Positions 59,637 through 64,000 of a stretch of 64,000 bases of DNA are shown piece after piece (the stretch's first letter is position 1; every line of letters starts with the position of its first letter). The notes under the pieces were generated by a model. The model saw nothing but the letters and a program-made list of their open reading frames with translations, ran no database searches and was not told the DNA's origin. Location of the stretch: assembly GCA_021234155.1 (NCBI GenBank), contig JAJEKV010000010.1:7848871-7912870 (forward strand). The letters are read 5' to 3'. Both the position numbers and the translations under genes were made by a program. The DNA is from Isoetes taiwanensis (Eukaryota > Streptophyta > Lycopodiopsida > Isoetales > Isoetaceae).

Positions 59637-62600
59637 TCAAGGCATCAACTCATCTTCTTGTTCTGGATTGAAACAAAGAGACTCGTCACCAAACCCAGCA
59701 CATTGTTTTATTATCTCCACCTTATTCAATCCAAACAATCCTTGGGCCCTTTCAAGAACTACCCTCTTCATCCTTAAGTGTAGCTTCATAGGATCCTACA
59801 AGCAAGCAAATCATTTAGTTAGGAATAGAACATATAAGAAGAATATAACAACTTAAAACTAAAGCTCACCTCAAAAGTTGAAAATTTGCAATCTGGAGCC
59901 ATGGTGCTGCTAGCCTCATAATCCTTCTCCACTCCATCCATGAAGTAATGAGCAGCCCTATTTCTCTTCTTTCCTCTTGCATTATGAAGTTTTTGATAGG
60001 TCCTCAATGTTTCTTGATAAGTTTGCCCTACATTCAACCAAATGTTGATGTTGGTTTAAGACTTCTTTACTAGAAGAAACATGAAAACATTTATCTAGTA
60101 ATGCTTACCTAGAACACCATGGATTGTCGGGGTGACTTTAAGTTGATTGATCACAAAGTTGAGCTGCAATGCAATAGGAAGAGAAATTAAAATCAAAACT
60201 TCCCTATAGAAATGGAAGGGGAAAAAAAGTTAAGTTAAAAGAATGTTACATAGTTTGCTCCAGACCCATGTCTTCCAAAGCTAGCAGGCATAACCGTGAT
60301 GTTAAAATCAATCTCATCTTGAGCTTGAACATGAAGTGATTTGGCCATATGAGTAACAATCAAACCATTTTCTCCTTTTCGGATTGTTTCAAGGGGCAAC
60401 TCAACCTACAAAACAAGTCAAGGATTCACATAAAACGAATGGTATACTCAAAAGGATAAAGAGAAGATTCTCACATCATTCATGACGACTTTCCATTGCT
60501 CCTCCAAGGAAGAAGCCTCTTCATTGGCATGGGCCTCAACAAGGATCTTGTTGGTCTTATACAACACACCAATTCTAGACACAAACTGCAGTGAGAAACC
60601 ACAAAGAAAGTTAGAAAAAGATGAAAATTGAATTGAATCGAATTGAATGGAGAAAGATACATACAGTGATACCATGGCGCAAACCCTTGAAGACATGCAT
60701 ATTGATATGGAGGTCGCGGTCGGAGACAATGCAGTAATCATGACCAGGATGACCATGGAAGTCAAAGCGTTCGCCATGTTTACCGACAAAGTGGGGGTCG
60801 CCAGAGACGCTGGTGTTACGGCGGTGGCGATGATATTTGAGGCATTCAGGGGGTTCAGAGAGGGGGGGGGGGGGGCAGAGGGGGCGCTTTCGACACTACC
60901 AGAGGGGCCACTGGGGAGGGGGGGTTTTCTTGGGGGGAGGAGGGGGGCGTTGGGTGCACTTTCGACCGAGCCAGAGGGCCCTTGGGGAGGAGGGGGAGGA
61001 TCTTTTTCTTTGGAGGAGGAGGGGGAGGAGGCGATGGAGGGGGAGGGCTTGGGGACGGAGGAGGCGGCGATGGGGGCGGCGGCGACGGAGGCGGAGGGCT
61101 TGGAGATGGCGGAGGTGGGTGTGGAGGCGGCGGCGACGGAGGCGGAGGGCTTGGAGATGGAGGCGGTGGGTGTGGCGGCGGCGGCGACGGAGGCGGTGGG
61201 CTTGGAGATGGAGGCGGTGGGTGTGGCGGTGGAGGCGATGGCGGTGGTGGGCTTGGCGATGGAGGCGGTGGGCTTGGAGGCGGAGGAGATGGCGGTGGTG
61301 GGCTTGGCGATGGTGGCGGTGGGCTTGGAGGAGGAGGAGATGGCGGTGGTGGGCTTGGCGATGGTGGAGGTGGGCTTGGTGGTGGTGGTGATGGCGGTGG
61401 TGGACTTGGCGGTGGTGGCGATGGCGGTGGTGGACTTGGTGGCGGTGGCGGTGTGCAATCCACTGGGAACCAGCTGCACAGAGCTACTGGAGCAACCGGA
61501 CATGAATCTGCAATCAATCCCAACCATATCGTAAGTATACTATCTTCTGTTTCTGATGCTGCATTCAGTATTTAAATTCATTATCCTTACCTCCTTCTGG
61601 ATCTCTCTTCATCGCCCTAGCCCATGGTCCATCCGCCTGTAAACAGATCACATATCACATTAGACCCTATTCTTCCTTTTTTCCCTTCAATTTGGTTCGG
61701 TTTTTTCTGTGCTTACTGGAGATGCTGTAGTTGGACAGAAGTTGTGGCAATCACCTTGACACAGTGTTGCACTCTCTTCCTGTAAATTCAAATTATGTTA
61801 GCATGTATTTAGTATTGTTATTATGTATTTCATCTGTTTCTTACGTCTGGATAGGAAGAGAAGTCGCACTTCGAGAATGTAGCAGTTGAGAATCGCTTAA
61901 TTGCAACAGAGTTACCTCTCTGTATTATATTGTAAAACGAACAAGTCAGTTCTGAAGCAGACATTGTGACATATGAGACTACAAGTTAAAGTTGAAGGAT
62001 CTTACAGGAGCAGAGCTATCAGAGAATTTGGATTGGTAAGCTGACAATTGAGTTCCTCTGGATTCATACTTTCCTAATTGTGTTGCAATATCCCCACCAT
62101 ATTTCTGCAGAAAAAACATGGAATATGTGAATATATAATAACTTACAATAATGTATAACTGAAGAAGGAGGTTAGATCATTCTTACTCCAGCTGTGTTGT
62201 TCAAGAAAACGCTGTTCCTGAAAGTTCCAACTGCTCCATTGGATTCATAGTTGAGGAAAACAGCTCCACCATCTTCCTGTGTTGCGAAATATGCAAATAC
62301 TAATGTTATGAACTCTAAATTTAATGCATTGTAGAGAATTTTAAATTTACATGTGGTTGCTTACCGCGGCAGAATTTTCTCTGTATGTGCAGGTGGTACA
62401 GTCCAGCTTTGCACCCCCATGATCAGCACAGTCTGTGCTAGAATCATCTACATAAGAAGCTCCTCCAAGTATAGCACCGTTCTGATAGAATTCACAGTTA
62501 CTCAAGGTAGTGCAGCTGGTTAGGCTGCATTGGCTCTTGCCCATAACTGAATTAGAAGATGATTCATTGGTTGGAAACATCTTGCTGGCTCCCACATAAA

Positions 62601-63959
62601 TACCTCCTCCCAATCCAGCCTATTAAAATTTGTCAACACACAATTCAAATCAGTACAGATAAAATTTTAGTTTAGCAAAAGGATTTATATAGTATTGTTA
62701 TTTTGAAACATCCAACAGAAACCATAAAAAAGTTCCAAAATGAAAAGCAATAAAAGGTATTTCTAACCTTGTTTTCCTGGAACATGCTATCTCTGATATA
62801 AGCAACAGCACCAGCTTCTACATAGACTGCACCACCTCCAATCTGTTTGGGGACAAGAAATGTAAGCACAGGTCAAGAATAGGCAAAGATTAAACAGAAT
62901 TGAGATCTGAGACAAGGTTCTTACAATGGCGCTGTTGTTGTAGAACTTAATTCCATGAGCAGCAAGCTTGCCTCCAGCATTCTCGTTTGCGGTGCCAGAT
63001 CCTGAGACCAGGATTGCAGCTCCCTTTTTGCAGACTCCGTTTGCAAGTTCTAGGTTCTTGACTGTGAGGTAGCCTCCCAGACCAACTACAAAGATGTTGG
63101 TCTCAGATCTGGCATCAATCCTGCATAGAGAACCCTTGCTGCATGTTCCCATTATGGTCACTTCGTCCATGATATCAGGAAAAGGTGCACCTTAAATCCA
63201 GCAAATAAAATATATCAGGTGGAATCAAACAATGCACATTATTTGAAGATTAACCTATGCTTTCTTCAAAGCTTCAGAACAAGATTATGCACAAAAATCA
63301 GTGCTGCATTCAACCAAGCACCTGAAAGCCTGATGTGGTCTGACACATAAATGAGGCTGTGCTTCTCCAAGAGAGCATCAACTATGCATAGCGCATCTGC
63401 ACATACAGGGACTTCAGCAGTTGGAGCAGGGGAATCTGGAGTGTAGGTACAATCCAAGCATTCGCCCTTCACTGTCTTGTTATGATGCTCTGCAAAAAAA
63501 GCTGAATAATTAGCTCTGTATACAAGACTTAATCGGAAAACCAATCCTTATTCAAACTTGACTCACTATGATGAACGGTGCCTGCTCTAGATCCAGAATC
63601 TGCAGCCTCCGCTGTGCCATTGTTCTTCAACAATTCACTAGTAATCTGGCAGGAGCATTCCGATATCAGAGATTGCTCAACGGTTAGAAATTGAGTAATT
63701 GAGAATTAAGAAATTTGCATACCACTCTAGAATCAAATGTTTGCTCTACGAAATCAGACCCGAATGCAAAATTAAAAAGTCCTGCATTGAACCCAAAATG
63801 GATGCTTAGCATCAGATTGAAAAGAATAGAGCAATGCAGAAAATGATGTAAGAGAAATCACGGATTTGCGAGCTGGAAAAGCAGACCTTGTGCGATGAAA
63901 AGATTGACACAGAACAGAGCACAAGCTTTTTTGAGAGAATTGGGCCTGTGCTTCCCCAT
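59637..63959 (-). CDS. Secreted beta-helix / SPPPP extensin / Root_cap fusion protein, 17 exons
   Basis: Exons (minus): 63959-63887, 63781-63723, 63645-63567, 63489-63322, 63190-62925, 62842-62768, 62619-62365, 62276-62187, 62104-62006, 61779-61717, 61636-61591, 61507-60665, 60585-60475, 60405-60250, 60163-60109, 60027-59870, 59795-59637. All introns are GT-AG and phases fit except inside exon 12. About 917 aa. It starts with a signal peptide (CALFCVNLFIA), then has Gly-rich repeats like a right-handed beta-helix (GGGAVYVEAGAVAYIRDSMF, GGGIYVGAS), some with paired Cys. Nearly thirty PPPP blocks with Ser follow, as in hydroxyproline-rich extensins. It ends in a Root_cap-type domain (SGDPHFVGKHGERFDFHGH, YCIVSDRDLHINMHVF, PASFGRHGSGANY). 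Likely a cell-wall or mucilage protein. The SPPPP frame and the Root_cap frame differ by one base, so the gene is broken, misassembled or spliced in a way I cannot see. Confidence 0.85.
60862..60875. other. G14 homopolymer at the frame break
   Basis: The SPPPP frame stays open to this run and meets TGA just beyond it. The Root_cap frame opens right after it. The net offset in exon 12 is one extra base, so a slip in this run (biological or sequencing) is the simplest explanation. A change elsewhere in 60880-61010 is not excluded, because a third frame there contains a repeated SGSVESAP. Confidence 0.6.
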
Positions 63960-64000
63960 TTCCGATGAGACGAAGGAGGTGAAGGGAGATAATTTAGGCC

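Noticed and set aside
60647-61575. Long plus-strand open frames rich in Gly, Glu or Arg
   Set aside because: They are antisense shadows of the SPPPP repeat, whose GGX-rich complement lacks stops in all frames.

Overview
This window reads as nuclear DNA of a land plant. It has two well-supported multi-exon plant genes with GT-AG introns, proline-rich SPPPP cell-wall repeats, and a heavy load of plant-type retroelements (L1-like LINEs, Ty1/copia, Ty3/gypsy). A seed-free plant such as a fern is my guess from the overall character, but nothing here proves it.

Layout. 1-3.5 kb: tail of an L1-like LINE, a tRNA-derived SINE head and a 137-bp MITE. 3.56-9.2 kb (minus strand): a complete retinoblastoma-related (RBR) gene, 19 coding exons whose phases all fit (1,079 aa), with a probable 5' UTR intron, one GC-AG intron and an E2F-like site upstream. 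11.58-18.17 kb (minus): a nearly full L1-type LINE, ORF2 damaged. 18.2-24.8 kb: mostly unassigned, holding a weak four-exon candidate gene and a three-exon fragment of a bHLH-MYC_N transcription factor gene. 24.8-34.6 kb: a tandemly duplicated 2.8-kb block with an unrecognised coiled-coil coding sequence. Its older copy has been hit by three separate insertions (a LINE tail, a MULE-like element with 9-bp target duplication, and an LTR-like element), and the other copy preserves the empty sites. 34.64-39.42 kb: a complete Ty1/copia element with apparently identical LTRs but broken frames. 40.67-51.40 kb (minus): a decayed Ty3/gypsy element, itself interrupted by a 353-bp tandem duplication, a SINE head and a LINE fragment. 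51.4-59.6 kb: LINE fragments, a pair of related TATA-bearing repeats, a minisatellite and a foldback element. 59.64-63.96 kb (minus): a 17-exon gene for a secreted protein joining a beta-helix-like ectodomain, an extensin-type SPPPP stalk and a Root_cap domain, with a one-base frame break at or near a G14 run.

How it works together. RBR is the cell-cycle gene that represses E2F, and the E2F-like site suggests feedback control. The secreted fusion protein probably acts in the cell wall. The rest is a record of nested transposition. The most interesting non-gene signal is a recurrent LINE 3' tail whose copies share a folded structure: two stems keep base pairing through compensatory changes, the apex is a UUCG-type loop, and the tail ends in a different short tandem repeat in each copy.
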